From: LMDS01 sp039930465
GTDB taxonomy: Bacteria > Pseudomonadota > Gammaproteobacteria > Burkholderiales > Burkholderiaceae_C
Assembly: GCA_039930465.1 (NCBI GenBank)
Contig: JBDTTU010000009.1
Location: 7,293 to 71,292 of the forward strand
DNA length: 64,000 bases
Direction of reading: 5' to 3'
Shown piece after piece: positions 8,850-19,098 of the stretch (position 1 is the first letter of the stretch; every line of letters begins with the position of its first letter). The position numbers and the translations under genes were made by a program. The notes beneath the pieces are model-generated. The model made no database searches, was not told the origin of the DNA, and saw only the letters and a program-made list of their open reading frames with translations.

Positions 8850-9452
8850 ATGACCACGCGACCGCTTCTGATCCTGGGTTCCACATCAATCTACCGGCGC
8901 GAGCTGCTGTCGCGCTTGCGGCTGCCGTTCGAGGTTTACGCACCCGGCGTGGACGAGACCCCGCGGCCCGGTGAAGCCCCCGCCGCACTCGCCCAACGCC
9001 TGGCCTTGGCCAAGGCACACGCGGTTTCGCGACTGCACCCGAACGCGGTGGTGATCGGCTCCGACCAGGTCGCCGATCTCGACGGCCAACCCATCGGCAA
9101 ACCCGGAACGCACGAGCGCGCCGTGGCGCAGCTGCGCAGCATGAGCGGGCGCAGCGTCGTTTTTCAGACCGCGGTGGCCGTGGTGTCTGCGCGCACGGCC
9201 TACGCCGGCACTGCGCTGGCGCCGGTCAAGGTGCGCTTTCGCGAACTGACCGACGAGGAGATCGAACGGTACCTGCGGGCCGAACAACCATATGACTGCG
9301 CAGGCAGCGCCAAATCGGAAACGCTGGGCATCGCGCTGCTCGACGCGATCGAGTCCGACGACCCGACCGCGCTTGTCGGCCTGCCGCTGATCCGAACCTG
9401 TGCGCTGCTGCGCGCGGCCGGCATCGACCCGCTGGCGGAACCGCTTCCATGA
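8850..9452 (+). CDS. Maf-like nucleoside triphosphate pyrophosphatase (YceF type)
   Basis: A 200-residue Maf protein. The N-terminal STSIYRRELLSRL loop, the VDETPRPGE segment and GSDQVADLDGQPIGKPG are the signatures of the YceF subgroup, which in Escherichia coli hydrolyses 7-methyl-GTP. The Asp/Gln pair in SDQ replaces the TD seen in the YhdE subgroup. It overlaps the next gene by four bases (ATGA), so the two are translationally coupled. Confidence 0.9.
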   Translation: MTTRPLLILGSTSIYRRELLSRLRLPFEVYAPGVDETPRPGEAPAALAQRLALAKAHAVSRLHPNAVVIGSDQVADLDGQPIGKPGTHERAVAQLRSMSGRSVVFQTAVAVVSARTAYAGTALAPVKVRFRELTDEEIERYLRAEQPYDCAGSAKSETLGIALLDAIESDDPTALVGLPLIRTCALLRAAGIDPLAEPLP

Positions 9453-10213
9453 GCGGGCTGGGCGAACTGGTGCTGGTGCCGAACACGCTCGACTTCGGCG
9501 CGCCCGGCCCCGTACCCGACCTGCAAGAGGTGCTGCCGCTCGGTGTGATCCGGCGCGCCGCCGCGCTGCAGCACTGGGTCGCCGAAAACGCGAAGACAAC
9601 ACGTGCTTTCCTCAAACGGGTCGATGCCCTCGTGCCGCTCGCGCGGCCGCTGCAATCGCTCGACATCGTGGAGCTGCCCCGCCCGCAAAAAGGCGCGCGG
9701 GCCGTGGCAGCGCCGAACCTCGAAGCGCTGCTGGCGCCAGCAATGAAAGGCCACGACATCGGCCTGATCTCCGAGGCCGGCCTGCCGGCCGTGGCCGACC
9801 CGGGCGCCGCGCTGGTGCAGGCCGCGCACTCGGCTGGCCTGATCGTGGTCGCCCTGCCCGGCCCCAGCTCGCTGCTGCTGGCCCTGGCCGCGAGCGGTTT
9901 GAACGGGCAGAGCTTCGCGTTCGTCGGCTATCTGCCGATCGAGGCCAACGAACGAGGTGCCCGCATTCGTGAACTCGAAGCGCTGTCGCGGCGCGCCAGC
10001 CAGACACAGTTGATGATCGAAACACCGTACCGCAACGGGGCACTGCTGACAGCGCTGCTCGCGCATCTGCAAGCAGGCACGCGCGTGTCTGTGAGCTGCG
10101 GGCTGACCCTGGCATCAGCGTTCACGCGCACCGACAGCGTGGAACGCTGGAAAGCCAAACCGGGCAGCCTGCCCGCGGACCTGCCGGTGGTGTTTTCGCT
10201 GCTCGCCGGCTGA
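9449..10213 (+). CDS. RsmI-like tetrapyrrole-methylase-fold SAM methyltransferase
   Basis: A 254-residue protein of the TP-methylase fold. GLISEAGLPAVADPGAALV and VVALPGPSSLLLALAASGL match the SAM-binding loops of RsmI-type 16S rRNA methyltransferases, and MIETPYRNGALLTAL matches the C-terminal domain. The N terminus (GELVLVPNTLDFG) differs from the canonical RsmI start with VATPIGNL, so this is probably the paralogous branch next to maf in Burkholderiales rather than RsmI itself. Target unknown. Confidence 0.8.
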   Translation: MSGLGELVLVPNTLDFGAPGPVPDLQEVLPLGVIRRAAALQHWVAENAKTTRAFLKRVDALVPLARPLQSLDIVELPRPQKGARAVAAPNLEALLAPAMKGHDIGLISEAGLPAVADPGAALVQAAHSAGLIVVALPGPSSLLLALAASGLNGQSFAFVGYLPIEANERGARIRELEALSRRASQTQLMIETPYRNGALLTALLAHLQAGTRVSVSCGLTLASAFTRTDSVERWKAKPGSLPADLPVVFSLLAG

Positions 10214-10227
10214 GGCCGGCGCCTCAG
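10210..10227. terminator. Hairpin between convergent genes
   Basis: CTGAGGC-CGGC-GCCTCAG forms a seven-pair stem with a four-base loop across the two stop codons of the convergent methyltransferase and helicase genes. There is no T run on either side, so it is at best a weak or Rho-assisted bidirectional terminator. Confidence 0.4.
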
Positions 10228-11759
10228 GACACCGCTTCGTCGGGCTGCTTGGCGCCGAACAACGCAGCGACGCGTTTCTTCGGCTTGATGTTGGGCGACA
10301 TGCCCCGCGGTGCAGACGGCGTCTTGCGCTCCCAAGCGGCCTCGACCGCCTCGGCCGGTGCCTCGTAGGGCTTGTCGAAGAACGGGTCGCTCGGCGCGCG
10401 CGGCGGCGAATAGACAGGTGCACTGCGCGACACTGGTGCGGCGCGCACGGGCCGTTCTTCGGCGCCAGCGTCTGCACGGTCAGCGTCACTGTCGTGCCGC
10501 ACCCTGTCGCGGTACTCGCGGCGTGGCGCTTCATCGTCGAACTCCATCGGTTCGAGATCAATCTTCTTCTTGATCAGCTTTTCAATGTCGGCCACCAGTC
10601 TCGCGTCTGAAGACGACACCAGCGTCACCGCCAGCCCGGATGCGCCGGCGCGGCCGGTGCGGCCAATGCGGTGCACATAGTCTTCGGCGTTGAACGGCAC
10701 GTCGAAATTGAACACCGCCGGCAGGTCGGCGATGTCGAGGCCGCGTGCGGCCACGTCGGTGGCCACCAGCACGTCGACGCTGCCGCCCTTGAAAGCATCG
10801 AGCGCCTTCAAGCGCTCGTCTTGCGACTTGTCACCGTGCAGCGCATTCGTGCGCAGGCCGTCGCGCTCGAACGAACGCGCCAGGCGCGCGCAGCCGAGCT
10901 TGGAGTTGACGAACACCAGCGCCTGCGTGATCGAGCGCTCTTTCAAGATCTTGAGCACGGCGCGGCGCTTGTCGTCGGTGGCGACACTGAAAAAACGCTG
11001 CTCGACGTTGGTGGCGGTCGCGTTCGGGCGCGCCACTTCAACCAGGATCGGGTCTTGCAGATAACTCTCGGCCAGACGCTTGATTTCGGGCGAAAACGTG
11101 GCCGAGAACAGCAGCGTCTGGCGCGTCTTCGGCAGGTAGCTCAGGATGCGCTGAAGGTCGGGCAGAAAGCCGATGTCGAGCATGCGGTCGGCTTCGTCGA
11201 GCACCACGTATTCCACCTGATTCAACACGCAGTTCTTGGCCTCGATGTGGTCGAGCAGCCGGCCCGGCGTGGCCACCAGCACCTCGACGCCGCCCTTGAG
11301 TTCGAGCGTTTGTGGCTTCATGTCGATGCCGCCGTAGACCACCGCCACGCGCAGCTTGGTTTGCGCCGCATAGCCCTTGATGTTGGCGGCGACCTGGTCG
11401 GCCAGCTCGCGTGTGGGCGCGATCACGAGCGCACGCACCGGGTGCCGCGCCGGTGACATGCTGGCGTTTTCGTGGCGCAGCATCTTGTGCAGCAGCGGCA
11501 GCGAAAACGCAGCGGTTTTGCCGGTGCCAGTTTGTGCCGCGCCCATCACGTCACGGCCGGCCAGCACGATCGGGATCGCCTTGGCCTGAATGGGCGTCAT
11601 CAGCGTGTAGCCCTGCACGGCCACGGCGCGCTGCAGGCTGGGGGCGAGGCCGACGCTTGCGAATTCGAGCGCGACAGGGGGCGACTCGGGGAGCGTGGAT
11701 TCGTCTGTAGAAAGGGTTGCTGCGGCACCCGCAGCGGTTTGTATCGTGATTTCGGTCAT
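10224..11759 (-). CDS. rhlE: DEAD-box ATP-dependent RNA helicase, RhlE type
   Basis: A 511-residue helicase starting MTEITIQTAAG at 11759. Motifs run in order: Q motif with MTPIQAKAIPI, Walker A AQTGTGKTAAF, Ia APTRELADQV, II VLDEADRML, III SATF, and VI YVHRIGRTGRAG. After residue ~400 comes a low-complexity, charged tail rich in Arg and Asp ending RVAALFGAKQPDEAVS, common in RhlE proteins where it aids RNA binding. RhlE-type enzymes act in ribosome maturation and mRNA decay. It forms the left boundary of the polysaccharide locus. Confidence 0.93.
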   Translation of the reverse strand: MTEITIQTAAGAAATLSTDESTLPESPPVALEFASVGLAPSLQRAVAVQGYTLMTPIQAKAIPIVLAGRDVMGAAQTGTGKTAAFSLPLLHKMLRHENASMSPARHPVRALVIAPTRELADQVAANIKGYAAQTKLRVAVVYGGIDMKPQTLELKGGVEVLVATPGRLLDHIEAKNCVLNQVEYVVLDEADRMLDIGFLPDLQRILSYLPKTRQTLLFSATFSPEIKRLAESYLQDPILVEVARPNATATNVEQRFFSVATDDKRRAVLKILKERSITQALVFVNSKLGCARLARSFERDGLRTNALHGDKSQDERLKALDAFKGGSVDVLVATDVAARGLDIADLPAVFNFDVPFNAEDYVHRIGRTGRAGASGLAVTLVSSSDARLVADIEKLIKKKIDLEPMEFDDEAPRREYRDRVRHDSDADRADAGAEERPVRAAPVSRSAPVYSPPRAPSDPFFDKPYEAPAEAVEAAWERKTPSAPRGMSPNIKPKKRVAALFGAKQPDEAVS

Positions 11760-11911
11760 CCTTCGATTATCGCCTCCCCCCACGGATCGGCGTTGTCGGC
11801 TGGGGTGGCGCCACTAGAATTGTTGGTTTTGGGCGTGCCGCCAGGCCCGTCTTGCGCGCCCGCAGGCGTCGCCCTTTTCCACGCATTGCACGAATTCGAA
11901 CGAGAGCGCTC

Positions 11912-13207
11912 ATGCCCGATTCCACCTCGCCCACCGTTGCCGTCATCGGCCTCGGCTACGTGGGTTTGCCGCTCGCCGTGGAATTCGGCAAGAAGTACCG
12001 CACGCTCGGGCTCGACATGTCAGCCGAGAAAGTCGCCGCCTACCAGCGCTTCGTCGACCCGACTGGCGAAGTCAGCGGCGACGACCTGCGCTCGGCCAAG
12101 CAACTGAGCTGCGGCACCGACCCTGCCGTGCTGGCGCAGGCTGATTTCATCGTCGTCGCCGTGCCCACGCCGGTCGACGACGCGCACCGCCCCGACTTCA
12201 CGCCGCTCGTGAAAAGCTCGGAATCGGTGGGCAAGCACATCAAGCGTGGTGCAACCGTCGTGTACGAGTCGACCGTGTACCCCGGCGCCACCGAAGAGGT
12301 CTGCATCCCGATCATCGAGCGACTGTCTGGCCTGAAGTGGAAGCAGGACTTCTTCGTCGGCTACAGCCCCGAGCGCATCAACCCGGGTGACAAGGAGCGC
12401 ACGGTCACGAAGATCAAGAAGGTCGTTGCCGGCGACACACCCAGCACGCTCGCGCTGGTCGAGAAGATGTACGGCTCGATCATCACCGCCGGTGTCTACC
12501 CAGCCAGCAGCATCATGGTGGCCGAGGCGGCCAAGGTGATCGAAAACACCCAGCGCGACCTGAACATCGCGCTGATGAACGAGCTGGCGATCATCTTCCA
12601 CAAGATCGGCATCGACACGACCGAAGTGCTCGAAGCCGCCGGCAGCAAGTGGAACTTCCTGCCGTTCCGCCCGGGCCTGGTCGGCGGCCATTGCATCGGC
12701 GTCGACCCGTATTACCTGACGCACAAGGCCGAGATGCTGGGCCACCACCCGCAGGTCATTCTGGCCGGGCGGCGCATCAACGACAGCATGGGCAAGTACA
12801 TCGCCGAGCAGACCATCAAGGAGATGATTGCGAACAACCTGCCGGTCAAAGGCGCCGACATCATCGTGCTCGGCCTCACGTTCAAGGAAAACTGCCCCGA
12901 CCTGCGCAACAGCAAGGTGATCGACGTGATCCGTGAGTTGCAGAGCTACGGCGCCACGGTGCACGTGCACGACCCGCTGGCCGCCGCAAGCGAAGCCGAG
13001 CACGAGTACGGCGTTTCGCTGAAGAGCCTGAAAGACATGCCCAAGGCGCAAGCCATCGTGGCCGCGGTGGCGCACCGCGAATACAAGGAACTGCCGGTCG
13101 CCAGCGTGGCCGCCATGGGCGTGCCCGGCGCGGTGTTCGTCGACGTGAAAGCCAGCTTCGACGCGGCTGCGATCACCGCCGCCGGCATGCGGGCCTGGCG
13201 TCTCTGA
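11912..13207 (+). CDS. Nucleotide-sugar dehydrogenase, TviB/WbpA-like (UDP-HexNAc 6-dehydrogenase)
   Basis: A 431-residue UDP-sugar dehydrogenase. The NAD site is GLGYVGLPLAVEFG near residue 13, and the catalytic Cys is about residue 261 in VGGHCIGVDPYYL. The form GGHCIGVDPYYLTHKA, rather than GGSCFPKD, is typical of UDP-GlcNAc/UDP-GalNAc 6-dehydrogenases such as TviB and WbpA/WbpO, which make uronic acids. I took the ATG at 11912 (MPDSTSPTVAVIGLGY); the frame is open upstream but without similarity. It is followed after 10 bases by the TviC/WbpP-like epimerase, the pair that makes UDP-GalNAcA. Confidence 0.92.
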   Translation: MPDSTSPTVAVIGLGYVGLPLAVEFGKKYRTLGLDMSAEKVAAYQRFVDPTGEVSGDDLRSAKQLSCGTDPAVLAQADFIVVAVPTPVDDAHRPDFTPLVKSSESVGKHIKRGATVVYESTVYPGATEEVCIPIIERLSGLKWKQDFFVGYSPERINPGDKERTVTKIKKVVAGDTPSTLALVEKMYGSIITAGVYPASSIMVAEAAKVIENTQRDLNIALMNELAIIFHKIGIDTTEVLEAAGSKWNFLPFRPGLVGGHCIGVDPYYLTHKAEMLGHHPQVILAGRRINDSMGKYIAEQTIKEMIANNLPVKGADIIVLGLTFKENCPDLRNSKVIDVIRELQSYGATVHVHDPLAAASEAEHEYGVSLKSLKDMPKAQAIVAAVAHREYKELPVASVAAMGVPGAVFVDVKASFDAAAITAAGMRAWRL

Positions 13208-13217
13208 TCGAAACGCC

Positions 13218-14258
<1,041 letters not shown>

Positions 14259-14322
14259 AGGTGCTTCGTCAGGGGGGCCATCGCGGCAGCCCTCGGCCCG
14301 TTATGCCTGACAATTCGTGCGG

Positions 14323-14874
14323 ATGAAAATCACCCCAACCGCGATCCCCGATGTCTTGATCTTGGAGCCCAAGGTGTTCGGCGACGAACGCGGCTTTTTC
14401 ATGGAGAGCTTCAACCAGAAGCTGTTCAACGAAGCCGTCGGGCAGCAGATCGATTTCGTTCAGGACAACCATTCGCGCTCGTCGCAGAACGTGCTGCGCG
14501 GCCTGCACTACCAGTTGCCGCCGCATTCGCAGGGCAAGCTCGTGCGGGTAACGAACGGCGGCGTGCTCGACGTGGCCGTCGACTTGCGCAAGAGCAGCGC
14601 CACCTTCGGGCAATGGGCGGGCGCCGAGCTCACGGGCGGCAACCACCGCATGATGTGGATTCCACCGGGCTTCGCGCACGGCTTTCTGGTGCTGACCGAC
14701 TCGGCCGATTTTCTCTACAAGACAACCGACTACTACGCACCCCACGCCGAAGGCGCTTTGCGCTGGAACGACCCGAGCGTCAACATCGCCTGGCCGCTCG
14801 GTGCAGAGCAACCCATTGTGGCGAGCAAGGACGCGCAAGCACCCTTTCTGGCGGCCGCGACATTCTTCGCATAA
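14323..14874 (+). CDS. rfbC: dTDP-4-dehydrorhamnose 3,5-epimerase (RfbC/RmlC)
   Basis: A cupin-fold epimerase of 183 residues starting MKITPTAIPDVLI. Family marks are LEPKVFGDERGFFMESFN, the catalytic-His strand LRGLHYQLPPH, GKLVRVTNGGVLDVAVDLR, and FAHGFLVLTDSADFLYKTTDYY with the catalytic Tyr region. A GTG at 14317 is an alternative start. The partner genes rfbA, rfbB and rfbD are not in this window, so either they are elsewhere or the enzyme serves another 4-keto sugar. Confidence 0.93.
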   Translation: MKITPTAIPDVLILEPKVFGDERGFFMESFNQKLFNEAVGQQIDFVQDNHSRSSQNVLRGLHYQLPPHSQGKLVRVTNGGVLDVAVDLRKSSATFGQWAGAELTGGNHRMMWIPPGFAHGFLVLTDSADFLYKTTDYYAPHAEGALRWNDPSVNIAWPLGAEQPIVASKDAQAPFLAAATFFA

Positions 14875-15111
14875 CGCGGCATCGCTGCGGAGCGCAGGGC
14901 CTTCTGGCTTGAGCAGACTCGCCACCCTGCAATGGCCGGCTCGGCCAGCGTGGATAATCACCGTTTTCGTCGGGTGTCGTTGAACGGCTTGGTTGCCCTT
15001 GCTGGCCGGTGCCCCCCACCAAAAACGTACGAGTGAGGCTCGCCGTTCAGGTAGCGCATTTGCAAGCTCTGCGACGCCTGCATTCGCAGAACACCGCGCA
15101 AAAACAAAAGA

Positions 15112-16548
15112 ATGCCGATTCAAATCCAACCCGTGATCATGGCCGGCGGCTCCGGCACCCGGCTGTGGCCACTCTCGCGCGCGCAGTTCCCCAAGCAGTT
15201 CCTGGTGCTTTCCGGCACGAACAGCCTGTTTCAGCAGGCGGCATTGCGCCTGCAGGCGCTCGCCGCGGCCGACATCAGCGTGGCACAGCCGATCGTGGTG
15301 GGCAACGACGAACATCGATTTCTGGTGCTCGAACAACTGCGTGAGCTCAAGCTGACCGGCGCATCGCTCTTGCTCGAACCCGTAGGCCGCAACACCGCGC
15401 CCGCGATGACACTGGCGGCCCTGCAAGCGCTTGAGAGTGGCAACGACCCGGTGCTGGTGGTGTCACCTGCCGACCAGACCGTGACCAACGCCACCGAGTT
15501 CACTGCCGCGCTGCAGCGCGCCGTGCGGCGCGCCGCCGATGGTTCGGTGCTGATTCTCGGCGTTGCGCCGCTCGCGCCGGAAACTGGCTTCGGCTACATC
15601 CGCACGGCTGACGCCAGCGGCGGCCTCGCGGTGGCGCAGTTCGTGGAAAAGCCCGACCTTGCCACCGCGCAGGCTTATGTGGCCGCCGGCAACTACTTCT
15701 GGAACAGCGGCATCTTCGTGGTGAAGGCTTCGGCGTGGCTTGCCGCACTCGAACAGTTCCGCCCCGACATCCTGATCGCCACGCGCCAGGCCTGGGCCGC
15801 ACGCGCTATCGATGCCAGTTTCGTGCGCCCCGGCCGCGCCGAATTCGAGGCCGTGCCGAGCGAATCGGTCGACTACGCGGTGATGGAAAAGTGCCCCGGC
15901 AGCTCGGTGAAGATTGGCATGGAACGGCTCGATGCCGGCTGGTCAGACCTGGGCGCCTGGGACGCCGTGTGGCAAGTGGCCGCCAAAGATGCACAAGGCA
16001 ATGCCGGCGTAGGCGACGTGCTGATGCACGACAACCGCAACACACTCGTGCATGCTGCGAGCCGGCTGGTCAGCGTGGTCGGGCTCGACGACGTGGTGGT
16101 GGTTGAGACGGCCGATGCCGTGCTCGTGACACACCGCAGCCGCAGCCAGGACGTGAAGATGATCGTCGGCCAGTTGCACGCGCAAGGCCGCACCGAACAG
16201 AACCTGCACCGCCAGGTGAACCGCCCATGGGGCTGGTACGACAGCATCGACGCCGGCACGCGCTTCCAGGTGAAACGCATCATGGTCAAACCGGGCGCGA
16301 GCCTGAGCCTGCAAATGCACCACCACCGCGCCGAGCACTGGATCGTGGTCTCGGGCACGGCCGAAGTGACCAACGGCGACAAGGTCATCATGCTCACCGA
16401 GAACCAAAGCACCTACATTCCGCTCGGCACGACCCACCGTCTGGCCAACCCCGGCAAGGTGCCACTCGAGATCATTGAAGTGCAATCGGGGTCGTATCTC
16501 GGCGAAGACGACATCGTGCGCTTCGAAGACACCTATGGAAGAAAGTAG
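15112..16548 (+). CDS. manC: Mannose-1-phosphate guanylyltransferase / mannose-6-phosphate isomerase (ManC/AlgA type)
   Basis: A 478-residue bifunctional type II phosphomannose isomerase/GDP-mannose pyrophosphorylase. The N-terminal nucleotidyltransferase has GGSGTRLWPLSR near residue 10, FVEKPDLATA, and NSGIFVVKASAW. The C-terminal cupin isomerase has NRPWGWYDSID, LSLQMHHHRAEHWIVVSGTA and ENQSTYIPLGTTHRLANPG with metal-binding His and Glu residues. It supplies GDP-mannose. The 237 bases upstream, with no gene, probably hold its promoter. Confidence 0.95.
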   Translation: MPIQIQPVIMAGGSGTRLWPLSRAQFPKQFLVLSGTNSLFQQAALRLQALAAADISVAQPIVVGNDEHRFLVLEQLRELKLTGASLLLEPVGRNTAPAMTLAALQALESGNDPVLVVSPADQTVTNATEFTAALQRAVRRAADGSVLILGVAPLAPETGFGYIRTADASGGLAVAQFVEKPDLATAQAYVAAGNYFWNSGIFVVKASAWLAALEQFRPDILIATRQAWAARAIDASFVRPGRAEFEAVPSESVDYAVMEKCPGSSVKIGMERLDAGWSDLGAWDAVWQVAAKDAQGNAGVGDVLMHDNRNTLVHAASRLVSVVGLDDVVVVETADAVLVTHRSRSQDVKMIVGQLHAQGRTEQNLHRQVNRPWGWYDSIDAGTRFQVKRIMVKPGASLSLQMHHHRAEHWIVVSGTAEVTNGDKVIMLTENQSTYIPLGTTHRLANPGKVPLEIIEVQSGSYLGEDDIVRFEDTYGRK

Positions 16549-16592
16549 TTCGTGCCCTGCGCACATCGCGAAACCGAATCCGGCGTAACTTC

Positions 16593-19085
16593 ATGACAGT
16601 CTCTGCTTCCAACATGCTGCGTCTTCTACTCGTTCTGTGCTTCGCGCTGGGCACTGTGGCCGCGAGCGCGGCCGACGAGCAACCGAGTGCCGGCAACTCA
16701 TTCAACACCCCCGGCTACCCCGCCAGCACACTGCCCGGGAAACCGGGTGCGCAGACGGCGCCTGGCACTCAAGGCGGCGCCGCAGGGCAGCGCTCGATCC
16801 AGAACTTCAACCCTGGTGACCTATCGCGTCGCCAGGGGCAGAGCGGCGACGGCTTCGACAGTGCGCCACGCCGCGCCGAACCACCACCGGCCAAACCCAG
16901 CGAGTTCCAGAAGTTCGTCGAAAGCGCCACCGGGCGCCTGTTGCCCATCTTCGGTCAGAGCTTCTTCGTGGACAACGCAGACAGCTTTGCGCCGGTCGAC
17001 AACGTGCCGGTGTCGGCCGACTACACCGTGGGCCCGGGTGACGAGATCGTGCTGCGCGCATGGGGTTCGATCGATGTGGACTATCGCAGCAAGGTCGATC
17101 GCAACGGGCTGCTGAGCCTGCCGAAGATCGGCAGCTTCAACGTCGCAGGCGTCAAGGCCTCGGACCTTGAGAAACACCTGCGGGCGCAGATCGGGCGGCT
17201 CTACACCAACTTCAATCTGAACGTCTCGCTCGGCCAGTTGCGTGGCCTCAAGGTGTTCGTGGTCGGCCCCGCGCGCCAGCCCGGCGTCTTCACGCTGTCG
17301 AGCCAGTCGACCATGCTGTCGGCGGTCGTCATGGCGGGCGGCCCGGCGCCCAACGGCTCGATGCGCAAGGTGCTGCTGCGCCGCGACGGTCGCATCATCT
17401 CGGAACTCGACATCTACGAGTTCCTCGTGCAGGGCGACAAGTCCAAAGACGTTCAGCTCGCAGCGGGTGACGTGATCGTGTTCCAGCCCGCAGGCGCTCG
17501 GGTGGCCATCAACGGCGCGCTGGACACGCCGGCAATCTACGAACTCAAGACGCCGCAAGAGCCGGTGCGCGAAGTGCTTCGTTATGCGGGTGGCACACCG
17601 CTGCTGGCGAATCCGAACCGGGCCCAGCTCGAACGCATCGACACCGAGCAGCCGAAAGCAGCGCGCTTTGTCGAAGAGTTCAAGCTCGATGGCAACGGGC
17701 TGCAGAAACCCTTGCGGGATGGTGACGTGTTGACGCTGCTGGCGATCTCGCCGCAGTTCGCCAATGCAGTCACGTTGCGTGGCCACGTGGCGCAGCCGCT
17801 GCGTTACCCGTTCAAGCCGGGCATGCGCATCCGCGACCTGATTCCCGACCGCGACGCGCTGATCTCGCCGGACTTCTATCGCCGCAAGAATCTGCTTGTG
17901 CAGGTGATCGAAGACGACGAAGACCTTCGCGCGGAGTCGGGCGCAGGCAACACCCGCCCCGCTGCGAACGGGCCGCTGTCGCCAGGTGCCGTTCAGGCCT
18001 CTGGCCAGACGTCGAACGCCGAGACCGCGCCGCGGACCCGCGCCGAACGCCAACGTCGCAAGGAAGACCGCCTCGTGGTTGAAGCATCGAAGAAAGCGCC
18101 GACGGCGCTGTTCGATGCACTGAACTGGGACTACGCCGTGATCGAGCGCCTGAACACCCAGGACCTCAGCACCCAGGTGATCCCGTTCAATCTCGGCAAG
18201 GCCGTGCTGCAAGGCGACGCCGCCAACAACATCGAGCTGATGGCTGGCGACGTCGTCACTGTCTACAGCCAGAAAGATATTCGCGTGCCACTGTCGCGCC
18301 AGACTCGCCTGGTGTCGCTCGAAGGCGAAGTGGGCTCGCCGGGTGTGTACCAGTTGCAGCCCGGCGACACGCTGAAGAGCGTGATCACACGCGCAGGCGG
18401 CTTCACTGGCCAGGCCTACCTTTACGGCCTGGAATTCAGCCGCGAAGAAACGCGCCAGCGGCAACGCGAAAACCTGGTCGCCGCGATCGCACGCCTTGAG
18501 TCGATCTCGGCCGTCCAGGCCGCGCGCGACGCCGCAAACCGTCGCGATGACGCCGTGGGCGCCGCGTCGACCACAGCGGTGAGCAATGCTGCGACACAGG
18601 CTCAACTCGCGCGCTTGCGCAACGTGCAGCCGAACGGCCGCATCGCGCTTGAGCTGGAGCCCGAGACAGCGTCGCTCGACGCGCTTCCCGATGTACCACT
18701 GGAAGGTGGCGACCGCATCATCGTTCCACCGCGCCCGGGCTTCGTGACCGTGGCAGGGGCGGTCGTCAACAGCAACGCGTTCCTCTGGAAGCCGGGCCGC
18801 ACGGCGGGCGAGTATCTGCGCCTGGCCGGCGCCGACGAAGCTGCGGAACCCGACAACATGTTCATTCTGCGAGCCGACGGAACAGTGAGCCACGCCGGCG
18901 ACAAGCGCAACTTCTTCGGCCGCAGCAGCCTCGAATCGCAAGTCATGCAGCCTGGCGACGCCCTCATCGTGCCGAACCAGCTCGACTTCGAAACCTGGGG
19001 CCGCGCCTTCGTTCGCAACCTGAAGGACTTTGCGCAGATCTTCACAGGGTTCGGGATTGGCATTGCGGCCATCCACTCGCTGTGA
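16593..19085 (+). CDS. Wza-like outer-membrane polysaccharide export protein with SLBB domains
   Basis: An 830-residue secreted protein. The signal peptide is MLRLLLVLCFALGTVAASAA after an N-terminal extension; ATG codons at 16593 and 16614 are both possible. The PES/Poly_export domain begins about residue 135 (VSADYTVGPGDEIVLRAWGS), followed by several SLBB repeats (for example VFVVGPARQPGVFTL, RVAINGALDTPAIYELK, VSLEGEVGSPGVYQLQPGD, VTVAGAVVNSNAFLW). There is no lipobox Cys, and the protein is about twice the length of Wza of Escherichia coli, matching the large multi-SLBB exporters of betaproteobacteria. It should form the export channel together with the Wzz-like protein 13 bases downstream. 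Confidence 0.9.
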   Translation: MTVSASNMLRLLLVLCFALGTVAASAADEQPSAGNSFNTPGYPASTLPGKPGAQTAPGTQGGAAGQRSIQNFNPGDLSRRQGQSGDGFDSAPRRAEPPPAKPSEFQKFVESATGRLLPIFGQSFFVDNADSFAPVDNVPVSADYTVGPGDEIVLRAWGSIDVDYRSKVDRNGLLSLPKIGSFNVAGVKASDLEKHLRAQIGRLYTNFNLNVSLGQLRGLKVFVVGPARQPGVFTLSSQSTMLSAVVMAGGPAPNGSMRKVLLRRDGRIISELDIYEFLVQGDKSKDVQLAAGDVIVFQPAGARVAINGALDTPAIYELKTPQEPVREVLRYAGGTPLLANPNRAQLERIDTEQPKAARFVEEFKLDGNGLQKPLRDGDVLTLLAISPQFANAVTLRGHVAQPLRYPFKPGMRIRDLIPDRDALISPDFYRRKNLLVQVIEDDEDLRAESGAGNTRPAANGPLSPGAVQASGQTSNAETAPRTRAERQRRKEDRLVVEASKKAPTALFDALNWDYAVIERLNTQDLSTQVIPFNLGKAVLQGDAANNIELMAGDVVTVYSQKDIRVPLSRQTRLVSLEGEVGSPGVYQLQPGDTLKSVITRAGGFTGQAYLYGLEFSREETRQRQRENLVAAIARLESISAVQAARDAANRRDDAVGAASTTAVSNAATQAQLARLRNVQPNGRIALELEPETASLDALPDVPLEGGDRIIVPPRPGFVTVAGAVVNSNAFLWKPGRTAGEYLRLAGADEAAEPDNMFILRADGTVSHAGDKRNFFGRSSLESQVMQPGDALIVPNQLDFETWGRAFVRNLKDFAQIFTGFGIGIAAIHSL

Positions 19086-19098
19086 TGCAGGGAATTTC